A stretch of 64,000 nucleotides of DNA from NCBI GenBank assembly GCA_019188255.1, contig JAETXT010000011.1:3348001-3412000 (forward strand), written 5' to 3'. The notes beneath the pieces were generated by a model that worked only from the letters and a program-made list of their open reading frames with translations, was not told the origin of the DNA and made no database searches. Of this stretch, positions 13,350 to 26,100 are shown piece after piece. A program made the position numbers and the translations under genes. Every line of letters starts with the position of its first letter. Positions within the stretch are counted from its first letter, which is position 1. This DNA is from Verticillium longisporum. Lineage: Eukaryota > Ascomycota > Sordariomycetes > Glomerellales > Plectosphaerellaceae.

Positions 13350-15210
13350 AGGCAGGTTGCTTGATGCTGTGTGCGAGACTCCAAAGCGTAATTATGTAGG
13401 GAAGCTCATGGGCCATTGAAGAGTTTTCGGCAGTCGGGTGGGCCCCCGACTGCGGTGTTTTCATGCTCCCGCGAGTCGCGCCATCGCCGGGTGGATTCGG
13501 GTCATGCTGCTATTTGGCGCCGGCGTTTGGCTGATAGCTCTCATGGGAATGTCCGATGCGACCCACGGTCAAGCTTCCTTCTGAGCGTCACAGCGTGCAT
13601 TCACGTTTGAAAGATATCGCAGTGACTGTTGGAGAGACGCGACAGGCTCAGCTGGACAGGAAAAGGCTCATTTGCATCCAGCCCTTCACGCTCTTAAAGC
13701 CGATCACGTGATGGCTGACTCTAAGCTCTGTTGTACTCTACCAGTTTTCCGAGTGCCGTCATCAATGTGTCTGTGGGCGGTTTGGTCGCCGGGAATCGCA
13801 GCAGCAGCCCTGGTGAACTGAATTGCCAAGTCTCAAGTGTAGCGTAATCATAGCGGTTGCGCAGTATCACAGCCTGGATCAAGTGCTCGCATCGCATCTC
13901 GTAGAAGGCTACCTCAAACGGGCCTGGTAGGTTTTGATCACTGTTGTGGACAGACAGCCTGCTCCTGATGAACTGCATCATTCAAGCCACCCCCAAAGTC
14001 GTTGCCAAGGCCTAGGAAAATCGACTGACGACCTGAAGTTCCTCAAGTGTCGTGGCACTTGATGATTCGCATTTGCTGTGCATCTTGGCTCTCAGTCCGG
14101 ACCAACAGCCCCAAACGGTATCCAGGCTGCCAGAATACATGCACCGCTGCCAAGCGCCGCCACCAGCTTTTGACACGAGACCTAGGCAGCTTCTGGTGCG
14201 TTCATCATGCGCAAATGCCGCTTCGTGTTCATTCATCTCAACAATTATCTTCGGTCGGTTCAGGATGCCTCCTGAATCCACCTTTTCTTGCTTTCCAGCG
14301 TCTAGTGCTCATGGCCCAGAATCGGCTCGTTGTCGGGCGAGCGTCATTGAGGATCAGTCGCGTTCACGAGAGGTCAGGATCCAGTATCAAGAGTCCTCGC
14401 CGGTGACAGCGCTTGAGCGGCCCACCACCACGCTTCACAAGCCTATTGTGCATCATGGTTGAGCCTCACTGAGCCTCAATTGAGCCTCCAGTCGGTACCA
14501 CCCGCTGTTGCGAAATTGGCATACAGGCGATTCGATCCTCCATGGCGCGGTTCAGTTTGATTGGCAGCGGCCATGAACGTGCTGGCGGCCGCCCAAGACG
14601 AGAATCACACCACGCTCGCAGACGCCCGGAAAAAGCGTGATCGGGCGTATTGCCTGCGGTCCTCGCCGGAAAACATAGCCCTAAAAAAAGATGCTTAATG
14701 AGCCTAAGAAGCGGGCCGGAGATCCGGAGTCTCCAGAACCGGCCCCCCTAGCACGACCTAATCAACATTAGCCAGCCAGAAACGGGCGGCCGTCACGCCC
14801 GCTGGTTATGGCCGCTCCAGGCCTCTGGGCGCTGCTTGTGGGCAAATGACCCCTTGAAAGTGCCGTGACTTTTCCGTCCTCGGACGTGCCTCGACGCCTC
14901 TGCATCTTACAGAGAGGCATAGCCCCTAGAAGGCGCCAGCAACACGGGCTGGGCCGACGACTCATTAGCCTGAAGCATCTCTGCGCTGACACAAGGTGGT
15001 ATGATTCTACGGACGACGAAGAATGGTCTTAGTCTAGTAATCCTCGCAAACGAACAGAATAAAAGCATCAAGGTGGAGGGCAATATGGGCACTCTGCATG
15101 TACGGTTTCTTCAACATTCAACCACTTCAGTACATTTGTACATCAGTTGAAAGACCAGCATCAATCAAATCCCTACAATCAATTCCACAATCAATTGACC
15201 TGAGACAACC
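13350..15210. other. 1.9-kb intergenic region, no gene recognised
   Basis: No convincing coding sequence. A minus-strand ORF pair at 13721-13981 and 14012-14281 and plus-strand ORFs at 14047-14462 have no recognisable domain. The last few hundred bases are presumably the aquaporin promoter; the sequence before 15211 is CA-rich and fits a 5' UTR. Confidence 0.45.
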
Positions 15211-16439
15211 ATGGCGACCATTACATCGCCACCAACCCCACCACTACCAGCGCACCATCACTTCGCGCCAGACATGGATGATTCCATGGAGCACCTTCCT
15301 CTCAATGCAACGGCGTCTTGGAAATTCCCCAGGACCGACAGTGCCCACACCCTGATACCTCTCTCGACGATCCCCACAGCGGTCGATCACAATGGCCACG
15401 GCCATGGCCATGACCACGATCACGATAACGATGCCGCAGAGACCGACTTGACCGACGCTGCGGCTCGATGGCTGAAGCGCTCGGAACCCACCTATAGACC
15501 CATCTCTGAGCGACGTCTCAGGTTCGAGAGTCGACGTCCGACATGGCTTCGGGAATGCATCGCTGAGCCATTGGTGTCTTCATCTTTGTCCTCTGCGGCA
15601 TCTCCTCCATCACCAGCTTCACCCTCCACCAATCTGACGACCTCGGCGTCACTGCCTTCGGGTCCATCTTCCAGATCGGATGGGCGTTTGCTGTCGGTGT
15701 CGCCATTGCCGTCATCACCTGCGGTCCCACCTCGGGCGGCCACTTCAACCCGGCCATCACCCTCGCCATGGCTTTTTGGCAGGATTTCCCCTGGCGCAAG
15801 GTCCCCTACTACATCTTCTCGCAGATCCTCGGTGGCTTTACCGCCGCCCTCCTTGTCGTCTGCATGTATTACACCAAATTTCAGCACATCGCCGACGAAC
15901 TGATAGCCGCCGGCAAGCCCCTCGTTGGCGGTGGTTCGCCAGCATCTTGTCTCGCGCCCATGCCCCACGACGACCAGACCCTTGGCTACGTCTTTGCCGC
16001 CGAGTTCTTCTCCGACGCCTTCATCGGCCTTGCCATATGGGCTGCCCTCGACCCCGCAAACCCCTTCATCCAGCCGGCCGGCCTGCCCTTCGTCATCGGC
16101 CTCGCCTACGCCAGCATGATCTGGGGCTTCGGCAGCCTGACCCTCAGCACGAACCTCGCGAGGGATCTCGGTCCGCGCATGGTCGCCGCCATCTTCTGGG
16201 GACGCGAGGCTTTCACGGACCACTCGTACGCGCCCATTGGCATGCTTGTCAATGTGCCCGCCACGCTGCTTGCCACGGCCGTGTACGAGCTGTGCATGTG
16301 CGACAGCTTTGCTATTATTGCGAAGGGACATGCACGCCACCGTGACGGTGAAGAGGGGCTGTACCGCCACATGAGTCGGTGCGGCATGTTAGATGAGGAG
16401 AGGGGGTACTTGCAGCATGTTACTACCCATCGGGACTGA
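15211..16439 (+). pseudogene. Aquaporin (MIP family), one-base frameshift
   Basis: Membrane channel for water or small solutes. ATG 15211 sits in a good context (CCATGG). The ~115-residue cytoplasmic N-terminus carries a His/Asp-rich tract (residues 60-72). After WLRECIAE the MIP fold continues only in another frame (GVFIFVLCGISSITSF, then FQIGWAFAVGVA). One base is missing near 15566-15570, with no room for an intron. Downstream, the first pore motif is canonical (GGHFNPAIT), but the second is NLARDLGP, with Leu replacing Pro of NPA. The frame then runs to the stop at 16437-16439. Six membrane segments can be traced if the two frames are joined. Either a recent pseudogene or an assembly indel; the rest of the coding sequence is well preserved, which argues for a recent change. 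Confidence 0.8.
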
Positions 16440-18335
16440 AAATGTTAAGAAGAAGTGAAGAGTTTAGAGACGATGAGACGAAGATATGATTCATGATGAA
16501 CCAAAAGGTTGGATTTGGAGTAAATTTAATACTTAATCCCTTTAATTACGACTATATTGACATGACGTGATCTCAGTCTCAAAAAGGTTGAGCCAAGCTG
16601 AGGTGAGGCACTCAAGGTTGACTGTGGGAGGTGAATATAGCAGATCATAAGGTGTCATGTAGTGGCCGTGAAGCACGAGGGAACGTCTTCTTGACGGGTT
16701 ACTACCTATATTTGCAAATTACATTGGAGGCATTTCGCCCGGTTGTATTCCACAGAGGCCCTCGAGCTGTCATTATTGAGACTCTGAGTCGGGTTTGCGA
16801 CCCTGACACCCCAGCGCATGCAGTCCCGAGAAGTCCTGACTTTAAGGAAGAAGAGAGAAAGCCAGCAGGTCTTTGCTGTCCGTTGCAGGTACGCCATAAT
16901 GTGCAGCCGACGCAAGAGCGACTAAAGAGAAGAGCGTTTACACCGTCGACGCACTTTGTGCCATGATAAGTGCCTGCCGGGTTGTCAAGAAGCGCATTGC
17001 CAACAACTGATGAGGCAGCTGCTCGCACAACCCCCTTTCTGTTTGTGATTCGAGCCCGCTGCCGGAAATGTGGCCACGCGCGCGAATCGGACGAAATGTT
17101 GTGATTTCCATCCCGGCTTGCCTTAACAAGACGGCCGCGGGCCCTGAAGGAGTCCAACAACTCACTTTACTCTCAGCATCATCGCTCCGAGCGCTGCTCA
17201 TCTCACCGGGGGCTTCACCGCGACTTGGCAAGCTTTGTTTTCAATTGTCTTAGTCTCCGAGGACTTGTCTCTTCTTCATCTCCAGCGTCATTCCACCCGT
17301 ATACCCGCCGGGTACAAACGACATTCGCATAGTAATCCATCGCTCGACGAAAGCCGTCATGGTTCCACTGGTAAGGTGATGTGCACTTCTTGGCATAGCC
17401 AATATTGCTCCATTGGAGAAATTTTGGACTGCGCCCTCTGGAACTCACGCCCCTGAGATCTTCCCCACAAGTGTATCATCCGATCACAAAGTGAACCATT
17501 TACCAACAATCGCTTTGTGATTTTCACAGGATAAGGATGTTCCTTGTGTTTCCCCGTATGCCAACTTACCACGTGGGAAGCGCCAAGACCCTGTCAGCGG
17601 CTGGCTTACCTGTGTGTCCTCACCAGTGCTTCATGTTGAGCCTGCACAGCCACCCCCGAGCTGCGCTCACAGTGGGTGCCAGAGCCTTAGCGTAGTGCGA
17701 CTGTCAGTGCTTCCATGCTCATCTCCAGTGATTTTCCAAGAATCAGATGCAATAGTTTTCCGAACCATTCGATCTACCCGCTGTTGTCTGTAGATCGAAA
17801 CCCAATCAAGCGTGGCCCGCAGCCCCACGAGGATGCTCAGGGATGTACCTCGTGAGGGGCCAAGCCCTCCCCGTCCGTGAGCGGAGCTTCTCTGGGATAT
17901 CCTCCGTCTCTGATCAGCATTGGGCGCTACAGACTGGGCAAGTCATGGAACCGATCATTGCTTCTGCTTACTCAAATCGAAACTTCATGCGGCGATTATC
18001 CACAAATCTCCGTCTCGTAGATTGCAGGGCAATCAGGGCTTTGTGATTGCGGTGCAGCGTTATACTCGGCCAGCGCCGTTCTGGGGTTGAGTCAACGAGA
18101 TGTAGCGAGGCGGCGATAGAGTCGAATGACAACATAAGAGCAACTGCAAATCCTCCCAATGAACGCTTTTGTTTCCTTCGCTCATCATCAGCATCTGACC
18201 AGGGGTCTTTCACTCATCTTACCTTTTTCGTTGTGACTTTCTATCACATCTACCCTTCTCCAAACACATTGCCGTCGACCGGTTTAAAAGACTTTTACCA
18301 ACTTTTCAAAATCTCGACAAGAAATAACATTCAAG
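16440..18335. other. 1.9-kb intergenic region, no gene recognised
   Basis: Short overlapping ORFs only, none with a recognisable domain. The last ~150 bp before 18336 are pyrimidine- and A-rich (TTTCAAAATCTCGACAAG... then ATG) and look like a fungal promoter and leader for the pectate lyase. Confidence 0.45.
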
Positions 18336-19138
18336 ATGTACTCCGCCAAGCTTCTTTCTCTGCTCGCTGCCGTTCCGGCTACCATGGCCTGCCTTGGCTA
18401 CGAAGGCGGAATCCCCAAGGCCACCGACACCAAGTCGCTTGATGCCCCCCAGTACATCAAGGCCGGTGAGGTTTTCGATGCCGAGTGGGTCCGCTACGAC
18501 CGTGGTCAGCCCTGTGATGGTCAGAGCGAAGGTGGTGAGTATTCTCAAGCAGTCAAATCGTGGAGGCACTCACTTACAACATACAGGCGAGAAGGACACC
18601 GTCTTTGTCCTTGAGGACGGCGCCACCCTGAAGAACGTCATTATTGGTGCCGACCAGAAGGAAGGTGTCTACTGCAAGGGCTCTTGCAACCTCGAATTCG
18701 TCTGGTTCGAGAACGTTTGTGAAGGTCGGTCCCCCACCTTAACTCTGTGCTTCCACGACGTGATGCTGATCAAAATTAGACGCCATCTCGATCAAGGGTG
18801 ATGGTCTAGCAACAATCGTCGGAGGCGGAGCCTACGGAGCTGCTGATAAGATCATCCAGCACAACGGCTGCGGAACAGTGCACGTCACCAACTTCTACGC
18901 CGAGGACTACGGCAAGGTGTACCGTTCTTGCGGCAACTGCAAGGGCAACTGTGCCCGCACCGTTCACATGGAGGGTGTCACGGCCGTCAACGGCGGCGAG
19001 CTTATGGGCATCAACCCCAACCTGGGCGACAAGGCCACCTACTCGAACAACTGCTTCCCCAAGACCGAGTGCCAGGCCTACGAGGGTTGCGACAAGGCCA
19101 ACGGCGACTGCGAGCCTAGCAAGGCCGGCAAGTGCTGA
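18336..19138 (+). CDS. Secreted pectate lyase, PL3 family
   Basis: Cleaves de-esterified pectin by beta-elimination outside the cell; typical of plant-associated fungi. Three exons: 18336-18534, 18587-18724, 18780-19138 (231 residues). Introns 18535-18586 (GTGAGT..ACAG) and 18725-18779 (GTCGGT..TTAG) keep the frame. The N-terminus [18 protein letters not shown] is a signal peptide. The body shows the PL3 pattern: [48 protein letters not shown], and the Cys-rich [11 protein letters not shown]. Length matches single-domain PL3 enzymes, with no CBM. It stands alone with its own promoter and is not obviously linked to the downstream biosynthetic genes. Confidence 0.95.
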
Positions 19139-19708
19139 ACAATTTTGGCGCTTATTCTCATCTCAAAGCTTTGAGCGTCAAGGATGTCTCCAAGGCAGAT
19201 TCAGTTGTCCATATTTTTGAAACCCTTTTGTACATTTAGATTCGACACATTGTTTACAGTGTCACACAACCTTTAGCTTGCTGAAGGAGCAAGCAATTTG
19301 ACATTAGCTTGATGAAGTGAGAAGGAAACACGAGATGCTCTTGTACTCTGAACCAAGTTGACTGAAACGTGAATCCCCAAGTATCGGCTCTATGACAGTG
19401 ATGCTGGTCATTCGACTGTTGGAAAAGGGGTATGTGGCGCCAGTGGCTGGAAGTAACGCCACGATGAATGTGCCTGTCTGAGCTCCCCTGATTGAGGGAG
19501 CCCCGACTACGAAGACGTCCAGGGATACAAAGGGAGGGAAAAAGCTGCATTAAAAAAGGGCGACATAGTCAATGACCGCATTGAAATGCATCGCCAGTAT
19601 GAAACCTCAACGAGAAGTGGAAGACAAAGTACGACCATGCTGTCGGACTACATAGTGTAGTGCAATTAGGATATGTCAAGGGAGGCTAATGAGCTATAGA
19701 CGTGAAAG
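19139..19708. other. Convergent intergenic region, nothing recognised
   Basis: 3' ends of the pectate lyase (+) and the flavoprotein (-) face each other here. No gene or structured RNA was recognised. Confidence 0.5.
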
Positions 19709-21204
19709 TTAAGTGTACCAGGTAGGCTCCGGAATCTCTCCAAGTAGGACGTAGCGTCCGAGCTCACGGTTCTTGTACGCCACAGGATCATGCAACGAGT
19801 GCGTCCTGATATCCCTCCAGAAACGATCTAGTGCGACCTTCCTCTGGGTAGACTTGGAGCCAGTGACTTCAAAGACCCCAGAGGTTACCCTCAAACCGAT
19901 ATCGGTAGCTGTCACCTTCACACTGGCCACCCACTCGGCAGCCTCACCACGAGCTTCGGCGGTAAGCTTGGAACGCGTAGCTATGTCGCCGGAATGCTGG
20001 TAAACAGAATTGATCTCTAGGCTGGCCTGATCGGCAAGAGCAGTAGCTGCACGCAGATGAGCGAAGAGGTTGCCGTAGGTCGAAAGGATATAAAATTCAT
20101 CCTGCGCCTTTTCCTTATTCTTGATGATGTCAGTGTCTGAAGGCTAGAGAATTTTGGAGTTCTAGAGACTCCATTGAACGAAATGGGGGAGACTTACATC
20201 GCCACCGAACGGCCAGGCTCGAGTAGACTTGTTTGTGTAGGCCTTAGCCTCGTTCAGGGCACCCCAGGCAATGCCAAGGTAGAAGTTGCTAAAGACGAGC
20301 TGGATTCTGTATGAAACAGGTCAGCTTTGTAAACAAATCTAGACACAAACGAAATGGCAATGCTTACGTCGGAAGCAACAGTGTTGCGAATGGGATAGTG
20401 AGTGGTTCAGCTGGGACCTTCTTCTCGACGTCCCAACCAAGGGCATCAGTCCATGGAGCGCTGACCTTCTCGATCTTGACGCTTCCAGATTCAGTCAAGC
20501 GTAGACCGACGTTATCCCAGTCGTGGGAGAACTGGATTCCAGGTTGCTGCGTCTTGACAAGCGCAAAGATGTGATTGGCGGTGTCCTCGTACACGCCCTC
20601 CAGCACCGTCAGGTCGGAGACGACACCGCCCGTGTTGAAGAACTTGAAACCGTCAAATACGATGTTATCTCCATCCGAAGTGATCTTCAAATCACTGTCC
20701 CGGGGGTTCACAGCTCCACCAACGAAGTAGTTGTTGGAGATAATCAGGTCTTGCACACGGTCGGCCTGCTCAGGTGTGCCGACAACATTGGCGGTGGTTG
20801 ACCAGAGTAGATGGTAGCCGAGAAGCATACCCAGAGAGCTGAGTGAGTTAGATAACAATTCCATACTTTGTATTTCCAGACATCATTACAGAAAGAATGT
20901 GCGCTCACCCATCACCCTTGGCAACCTCACGAATCACCTTGTAGCCGACACTCCATGGCTGACCACCACCGCCATACTTCTCCAGACCGAGCACTTTCAA
21001 GAGGCCAGCATGCTTCAGCAGTGCTACTTCGGCATGAGGAGCTTTGTTCTCTCGCTCACGGTCGCCAGCATCCTTCGCAAGGACAGCTGCGACGTCCTTG
21101 GCTCTCTGAACCCATTCGGTCTCCGATGTAGGTGGCTTAGCCCAGGTGGTTTTGTACTCATCATAAACCGCCGGGCCAGTAGACCGAGCACCGTTGGTGG
21201 CCAT
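19709..21204 (-). CDS. Acyl-CoA dehydrogenase-fold flavoprotein (DszC-like monooxygenase)
   Basis: FMN/FAD-dependent acyl-CoA-dehydrogenase-superfamily protein, closest in look to the DszC group used for flavin-dependent monooxygenation. Exons 21204-20909, 20838-20368, 20306-20198 and 20137-19709 give one 434-residue frame. I start at the MATNGARS methionine (21204); two upstream ATGs (21213, 21303) are in frame. Visible: VAKGDGSLGMLLGYHLLWS (N-domain end), WDNVGLRLTESGSVKIEKV (middle domain, 'GqR.TgSG..' pattern), and the helical C-domain ending RDIRTHSLHDPVAYKNRELG. Odd: with the last intron ending at 20138 the join gives an unnatural basic stretch (RIRKRRRN). An alternative acceptor at 20145 gives a more family-like DIIKNKEKAQ segment but hits a stop unless one A near 20099-20101 is extra. 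True substrate unknown. Confidence 0.82.
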
Positions 21205-22169
21205 CTTGAACATCAGAGTTGGATGTGAGTGCGTGCTATACTGCTGATGGGTAGAAAATACTTGTGTATGCTCGGTTGTGCACTCTAGTGCTCGATGGTT
21301 CAAAGGGAATTATATGAGTTCGTCACTAGCGACTTATACAGGGCCGGAAGCTCGGCTTGAAGCTGTCGTAGCGGCCGCGACACTTGCGCGTGATCGTCAG
21401 GCACGTATTGCGCAACCAGAGTGGCGTGACGCATCCCTATCTTTCTGACACATGAACCGACCTAATCGGAGCACTGATGCCATTCGCGCTACGATGGAGT
21501 CAGAATGTATATCACATACCAAAGTACTGGTTACAAGCTCTTTATTGAAGTTTGACTCTGCCACCCTGGTCCCTGAGCCAGTCGGTCGTGCATGCGGGGT
21601 GAGGAGGGGTGATGAGGGGCTAATCTGGGACGGACCCCGTATTGTACCTGGCTGCACGAGTGCGGCCTGACAACCTGTAGGCACTAAGTAGATCCTCGGA
21701 CCCTTGATCAAAGATGCGTGGGGGGTAGGCGAGTGAATGCCGATCGCCGGCCAAACAGAAGGAGTCGAGAGTTTGAAAATGGTTGGTGACTTCGGTATTC
21801 AACCAGGGACCTGGAAAGGTGCTGACAAGGATGGTGATGGCGACATTACCACAATCGCATGATGTGATTGTGGGCCAAAGCTTCAATGGCACCGCCGGTC
21901 TTCGGCTCAAGACTCCTTAACAAAACAAGCATTTGCTGGTCAATGCACGAATTTTCATCTTGAAGGCCATACGCTGGGTCATGATGCACATGAAAAATTG
22001 CAGGCTTGGATCGGAATGAGCCATGACTTGGTCGTCACGAAGCATACCGACTCCGAGCCGGGTTCAAAACTATCTCTCCTAACTTAACGTTTCGCACCAA
22101 GGTCTGCAAGCAGTTTACTTATTTCCGCAGTGATGAATGCGTGATCTAGGGCCACAGCGCCGTTGATAC
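21205..22169. other. Intergenic, nothing recognised
   Basis: Promoter and leader of the flavoprotein gene (minus strand) plus the 3' flank of the permease gene. Short ORFs only, no recognisable domain. Confidence 0.5.
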
Positions 22170-23174
22170 TCAGTTTCTCTTGCGTGTCTTGGGGAAGTAG
22201 CCTGACGTGTCTCCCAGGGGGAGCTCATACAAATCATCTTTAATCAGCAGGTGGAGCGTCAAGTACCTGGACCATGTTGTTAGAATGTGCTATTGGAATC
22301 AAAAATAAATGGTATCTTACCAGCCAACAAGCCCGGCAAGGAAGCAAAACACTCCGGGTGCTTTCTTCAAGGCAATCGACGCCGAATGGCTGCCGTCCGC
22401 GGCAGCTAAGTAGCTCGCAGCGACGAGTATAAAACCCAGGTCTACCAAGGCGAAAATGGCTATGAAGACCAAATTGGAGGGCAGTGAAGCGATAAGGAAT
22501 GTCAACACGAAGACGGCCCAGACTGTATTCAAGGTGAAGTCAGCAACTAACTCTTCTGCATTCCTGCTGTTGATTTGAAATCGAGATTATTTGCATTAGA
22601 CTTACGGATCATAAAGAAACCGAGTGCGTTGTTGAACTGCGCAACGTCGTCTCCGTATGCATCAGCAATCCCGAATGACGGAGTCAATATCGCGGCGTAT
22701 CCCGCATAGAACAAGGCTTCAGGGTCGAACGTCAGTTTCAGGCATACAGATGCACGAGGAGCAAGCATTGATGCGTATCAAAAGCGCTGTAGACGGTGTA
22801 AGAGAATCCGTTACCAACGGAGAGCTCCCACTGGGCTGAGATGAGCAATCCCAGAGCTGCGATGAAGAAGAAGTTGCCGACGTAAACATTGGTGATGGTT
22901 ACTCCGCGCCATTCCACCAAGCTGAGGGAAAGTGTCGTCAAGGTCGTCGCAAAGGCTCCAATAGGAAGAGCTGTCTGTTGAAAAGTGATTAGCTATCATG
23001 ACAGGATACGTATTGCTCGATTTGTTCATTAAGGAAAGCGGAGGGCCCTACAGCTGCTGGAGGCAAGGACTTCGGAGTCAGAGGTCCCAATGTATGAGGT
23101 TGGATCGATTGTGCAAAACCATGATCGACCTGGCCCTGTTTGTCTTTGCTATGACTAGTACTATGCTCAGACAT
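22170..23174 (-). CDS. GPR1/FUN34/yaaH family permease (acetate/ammonia-type)
   Basis: Six-helix membrane protein of the AceTr family (acetate or ammonia export/uptake). Exons 23174-23052, 22974-22779, 22716-22606, 22522-22321, 22266-22170 sum to 242 residues in one frame. Helices are clear: ALPIGAFATTLTTLSLSLVE, NVYVGNFFFIAALGLLISAQWE, ALFYAGYAAILTPSFGI, LWAVFVLTFLIASLPS, LVFIAIFALVDLGFILVAASY, GVFCFLAGLVGW. The usual NPAPLG motif is reduced to ALPIG. Odd: the second intron (22778-22717) has AT instead of GT at its donor, although its length (62 bp), branch (CTGAC) and acceptor are normal and the protein frame requires its removal. A G-to-A change has probably damaged this splice site, or it is spliced inefficiently. 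If retained, it breaks the protein. Confidence 0.82.
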
Positions 23175-26100
23175 GACGACTTCGTCTCTCAGGTAAAGGC
23201 GGCTGTTTTCTTTTGGCTTTTTCTATACCAGCTCCGGGTGAGAGGTCAGAAAGAAGACCTCTTGGGGCGTAATTGGGGAGGGGATAATGCCAGTTTTAGA
23301 TGCCAGCCTTGAAGCAAAGATTGACATGGCAGATTACTTGGGCCAAATCCCTGGAAAATCCTCTATGCACAGACATTCCTTTGAAACGAACGCGAGTGTC
23401 CTTCGGCATTGTTAGCCCGACACACCACTTCGGCCTGAATTGGAGAGGTCAAATGCAAAGCGGAGAGGCACTCCTAGGTACAAAGTTTACTAGTGTATTC
23501 TGAAGGACGATCCGAAATCTCCGGGACCCCTAGACATCCACGCCCAAGTTAGTCTCGCATCACAGTGCCCCAGGATTGCGCCACATTGAACGGCTCGTAT
23601 GGTTCATTGTAGGTCACCTTCAAATTGGATAATGTATTTTTGACTGTCGTTCCCGTACCGCACCTGGTTGACCCTAGGCCATTGCCGGTTTCTTTGGCAG
23701 GTCATGATGTCTTCAAGGTAAGCTCGGGGGATGGGTCTCAACACATCTGATTGACGAATAGCGGCATATACCACTTAGAGAAGACAATTCACTATCCCAA
23801 GTTGCGAGGACTTCTAGCATCCAATATTGCTCATCTACACGATCCTAGTTAATCAAAGATTCTGCGATCATGGGGCAGGAAGGGAACGCGGTTACAACCC
23901 CCCAAGGCATCGGTGCGCCTACATCGCCGTTGAACCATGAATTGGTTGGAATGACAGTGATGATGTTCTGCTGGGCAATTTTGGTTGCATCTGAAATGTA
24001 AGATTTGGAGATGAGCTTGCCCTCGTGGCCATGATCCTTGGATATCACGAGCTTGACCACACCATATTGTTGTCGATCTTCAAAGCTAGTTCATGATCAC
24101 ATCACATACCCATGTCTTGACGTGACTCGGCAGTCGACTCAGTCACCATGGATGGTTCTGCCTTGAACGTCTGCACACTGGCCCCCCACGCATAGTATGC
24201 TCTTATGTGGACGTAAAATGACGCCATTACTCTAAAAATGATATCTCGTTCGGAGTAAGGCAGAACGCCGCGCCGAACGTTGGAAACAGTTCATCACTGA
24301 CGCACTTTGATGCCGACCGCAACGCGGGGTAAAGTACCATGAACATAGTCTTGGGCTTCAGTCAACAAGGGCCAATAGTCGGATATTGGACTTCGCATGT
24401 ACCATTTGCTTGGGCAAGTCAAGCGACGCGGCATCAAGTCACGGCACGTGTGTTCTGTTGATAGGCCGCATGGCGGAGGATCGCAGACAACGTCATCTTC
24501 GAAAAACAGATGGCCCATACCAGGTTGCTTCGACTCGATTGCAAAGCAAGCAACAGCAGATCCACAGACATCCGACGCGCATCTTCAGAGCCCTCATCGT
24601 TCGTGCGTTTGAGCGGGAATAGGAGCAATGACACTATTCAACTTGACTCTGACATCTGTTGTCAAACAAACATTTCAATTGGCCATCTGGCCAAGTGTAT
24701 CAGTCTGTAGGCGTCTGGATTTTCATTGCTGTGCTCGATCATCACGCAATGAGAGAGGACTGAGAGTGGAATGCTGCACCGCTTGCTAAGCATAGTGATT
24801 TGGTGCGGCCAGAGCTATTTCGAAACAGCTCTCAAATACCAAGCTGTATCATTGAGTTGATACGCTGGTTTCACACTTCTCAAAGGCCACTTTAATTTTA
24901 AGATCAACACAAGGGACAAGCTGACACTATGCCGACCTTGTATTTACGGTACAGAGTCACGGGTCATCGTGGCGAGTCTGGGATCCTGCCGACCTGTCTG
25001 TCTTATGAATGTATTCTTCGCGAAAGAGTCCACCTGTGTGCAGTTAAAAGTACAAATTTAAATACCCAAAACTGTAGTCCGTTTTCTCGGCACGCTGACT
25101 TAGTTAGCAAAGAGAGTTGTAAGCAAACATTGCTCCTACGGGACCTGACCAGAACGGGATCGTTATCACGACAGCTCTGTGGCTGTTTTCGACTTTGCCC
25201 ATGGTACATACGTATTTTCATGTAGATTAAATGCACCTGAAATGTCCATGTCTTCGGCTATCCATAAGGTTTGTTTTCTGCTTGTTCTTTTAGGATCTTA
25301 CCTCTTCGTACGAGTCGAAGCACGTGGATCCTTGCGCACCAGGGACTTTCTGAAGATTGTTTCATATGATTGACGAGTTACAATCATATTGATGTCAGCC
25401 CTGGCGTCAGCTTTTTAATCAGTAATCTAGTGCAGGCCAGGTATATGCAACCGAGCATCCCACGTTAAGCAGGCGGTCAGCCTGCAGTCGTGATGCTGAA
25501 CCAGCGGAGACCCAAAATTTGAACCGCGGCGCAAGATCTGAGTGAGCTCTCCGCTCTATTTCCCACAAGGCCCTGGCATTTCTACTATATTTCCATACGC
25601 CAACAATCTGTTCTCGTTTCTTCATTCATCCAGTCGACAATTCAAATGAATATGGAGTCGTCTCGCATACGCGATACATGCTCTTGTCCGTTATCCTTTC
25701 TTGAAAAGACTTTCATACCTAGGATTACGAGCGCTTCAGCGTACCAGAACTGGGGTATCGACATTTCGTTAGTCACACGCCATGTCCTGGATATATGCCC
25801 GCGAATCCACCCCTCTGTCTTCCCGTTAGGCTGCGTACTTGGCTTAGCCTTCAGCCTGAGTCCGATTTCCCACATCGGCGACTAGTAGGGGCGGGAGATC
25901 CGACTGTCAGCATCCTTTGTGCTGATGTTCACAGATCCTCCACCATTCTTGATAGGGGTGATTTAGGTTCAATCCTTTTTAGACATATTCGACACAACAG
26001 CAATCAAATATGCTATGCAGGAGTCGTCACATTCAGAACCTCAATTAATATCTTCTCTTTGACATGATCCGCGCTCAGCCTCTCTCCCTTGTATGCCTTG

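Noticed and set aside
15492..16370. 292-codon minus-strand ORF opposite the aquaporin
   Set aside because: Shadow of the plus-strand coding region; the conserved MIP motifs are all on the plus strand.
23845..24209. Possible small minus-strand gene ending ...PMIAESLIN
   Set aside because: Some protein-like sequence, but the only join I could make needs a 24-bp intron, and no family was recognised.
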